Shown piece after piece: positions 15,278 to 16,015 of a stretch of 16,015 nt of DNA; position 1 is the stretch's first letter; each line of letters opens with the position of its first letter. The stretch is taken from NCBI GenBank assembly GCA_030705665.1, contig JAUZQA010000020.1, positions 1-16,015 on the forward strand, given 5' to 3'. The translations under genes and the position numbers were made by a program. The notes beneath the pieces are model-generated. The model was given only the letters and a program-made list of their open reading frames with translations. It was not told the DNA's origin and did not search any database. Origin of the DNA: Bacillota bacterium. GTDB lineage: Bacteria; Bacillota; Bacilli; Bacillales_B; DSM-18226.

Positions 15278-15862
15278 ATGATATTAAAAAATTACTTTAT
15301 AAATGAAAATACAATCCTTTTAACAGGTATACATGGATATCATGGTAATTTACAAACATTGGTCATTGAGACTGGAAAGACTTTTCGCGTCAACAATACA
15401 GCGGAACAAATCTTGAATAAATCTCTGAAAAAAATGGGCACAACTTTACGGGGAGCACTGGATCATGCGAGAACAAACTTAGGAAATATGAATATGTGTC
15501 CAATAAAAGTGAATTCACAGGTTGGATTATATCTTTTTCCTAGTAAATCTCCCAAAAGGCCGGATTGCGTTTGGTTTTCATTAATCCATGTAAAAGGAGC
15601 AAAGGGTATTGGGAAGAATAAAACAAAGGTTTTATTAAGCCATGGGCATTCGATTATTGTTGATTGCACCCTTGCAAGTTTTAAAACAAAGTTACACAGG
15701 GCATTAAAATTAAGAAAAATAATTGCGGAAAATGATAATTGTCCTATTACATTTTACCTGGAACCCAAAAACGATAAGGTTATTAGAGAGTCTGAACAAA
15801 AAGATCTGAATTCGCTCAACGATGACCAAAAGGACCTTTCAAGCGGGCAAAATGAGAACTAA
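15278..15862 (+). CDS. comK: ComK-family competence transcription factor
   Basis: A 194-residue cytoplasmic protein of the ComK family, the master activator of DNA-uptake genes in Bacillus, which binds paired AT boxes. Family features: CPI at 74-76, the signature YLFPSKSPKRPDC (85-97) with VWFSLIHV (98-105), and FYLEPK at 159-164. That last segment corresponds to FMLYPK of B. subtilis ComK, the segment bound by the adaptor MecA. The C-terminal 25 residues are a polar, low-complexity tail (QKDLNSLNDDQKDLSSGQNEN) unlike the B. subtilis C-terminus. The ATG at 15278 follows AGGGGGA with an 11-base gap, slightly long. Many Bacillaceae have two ComK paralogues, so this may not be the primary one. 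Alternative: a ComK-like regulator with changed targets. Confidence 0.85.
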   Translation: MILKNYFINENTILLTGIHGYHGNLQTLVIETGKTFRVNNTAEQILNKSLKKMGTTLRGALDHARTNLGNMNMCPIKVNSQVGLYLFPSKSPKRPDCVWFSLIHVKGAKGIGKNKTKVLLSHGHSIIVDCTLASFKTKLHRALKLRKIIAENDNCPITFYLEPKNDKVIRESEQKDLNSLNDDQKDLSSGQNEN

Positions 15863-15893
15863 TTATCGTTGAGAAAAATAAATAAGGTAGTAT

Positions 15894-15920
15894 AAAAAAG
15901 GCTTACCGCACGCGGTAAGC
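15894..15920 (-). terminator. Terminator of the edge gene
   Basis: GCTTACCGC and GCGGTAAGC are perfectly complementary with two bases between (the real loop is probably six bases). Six A to the left give a U tract on the minus strand. It follows the stop codon of the truncated minus-strand gene and may also stop the comK-like transcript. Confidence 0.8.
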
Positions 15921-15924
15921 TTGA

Positions 15925-16015
15925 TTAAATTGAGGATTCATTAATTGGAATCTCATCGCTTTGTCCTTGATTTCCAAATTGCAAGTTGATTTCTTTTGTA
16001 ATTTCATCTAAAAAC
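15925..16015 (-). CDS. 3' end of a minus-strand gene, cut by the window edge
   Basis: An open frame enters from the right edge and stops at a TAA at 15925-15927. The visible end is about 29 residues, from FLDEITKEINLQFGNQ to DEIPINESSI, acidic and polar. It is followed at once by a strong terminator, which supports a real gene. The family cannot be named from this fragment. Confidence 0.6.
   Translation of the reverse strand, partial: FLDEITKEINLQFGNQGQSDEIPINESSI

Overview
The window looks like chromosomal DNA of an AT-rich, endospore-forming member of the Bacillaceae (Bacillus/Neobacillus-like). Supporting signs are strong GGAGG-type ribosome binding sites with frequent TTG/GTG alternatives, a lipoteichoic acid synthase, a kipI/kipA/ycsF-type 5-oxoprolinase cluster, a 33-residue YjcZ-type sporulation membrane peptide that is easy to miss, and a ComK-family competence regulator. 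I see no tRNA, rRNA, CRISPR array, complete insertion sequence or phage module.

Layout, left to right. Bases 1-342 are a non-coding upstream region with an extended -10 promoter. It is followed by ltaS (343-2307, +) with a strong terminator, an HD-domain phosphohydrolase (2540-3052, +), and a convergent unrecognised 159-residue protein (3128-3607, -). Next on the minus strand is the tiny sporulation peptide (3764-3865) behind a sigma-K-like promoter. Bases 3930-4200 hold no gene, only a palindrome and an unassigned perfect hairpin. A type I methionine aminopeptidase (4297-5037, +) then runs tail to tail into the 5-oxoprolinase operon pxpB-pxpC-pxpA (7551 down to 5052, -). That operon has a good sigma-A promoter with a palindrome at its -10 box. 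A secreted DUF4015-type putative glycoside hydrolase (7698-8792, -) diverges from a metallo-beta-lactamase-fold hydrolase (8888-9694, +). A short GC-rich repeat with terminal inverted repeats (about 9749-9850) precedes a glutaredoxin-like protein (9888-10127, +). An lrgA/cidA-lrgB/cidB pair (10311-11370, +) is followed by an unrecognised 190-residue protein (11533-12105, +). Then come a large secreted SH3-repeat N-acetylglucosaminidase (12409-14979, +) and a ComK-family regulator (15278-15862, +) behind a roughly 130-base structured leader. The last 91 bases hold the 3' end of a minus-strand gene cut by the window edge.

Themes: cell envelope work (LtaS, LrgA/LrgB, SH3-glucosaminidase, DUF4015 hydrolase), housekeeping (methionine aminopeptidase, 5-oxoproline recycling, thiol redox), and differentiation (sporulation peptide, competence regulator). 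These are mostly separate transcription units, not one dedicated system. I found no convincing new multi-gene system. The best candidates for something undescribed are the structured leader of the comK-like gene, the orphan 190-residue protein between lrgB and the autolysin, and the GC-rich repeat.
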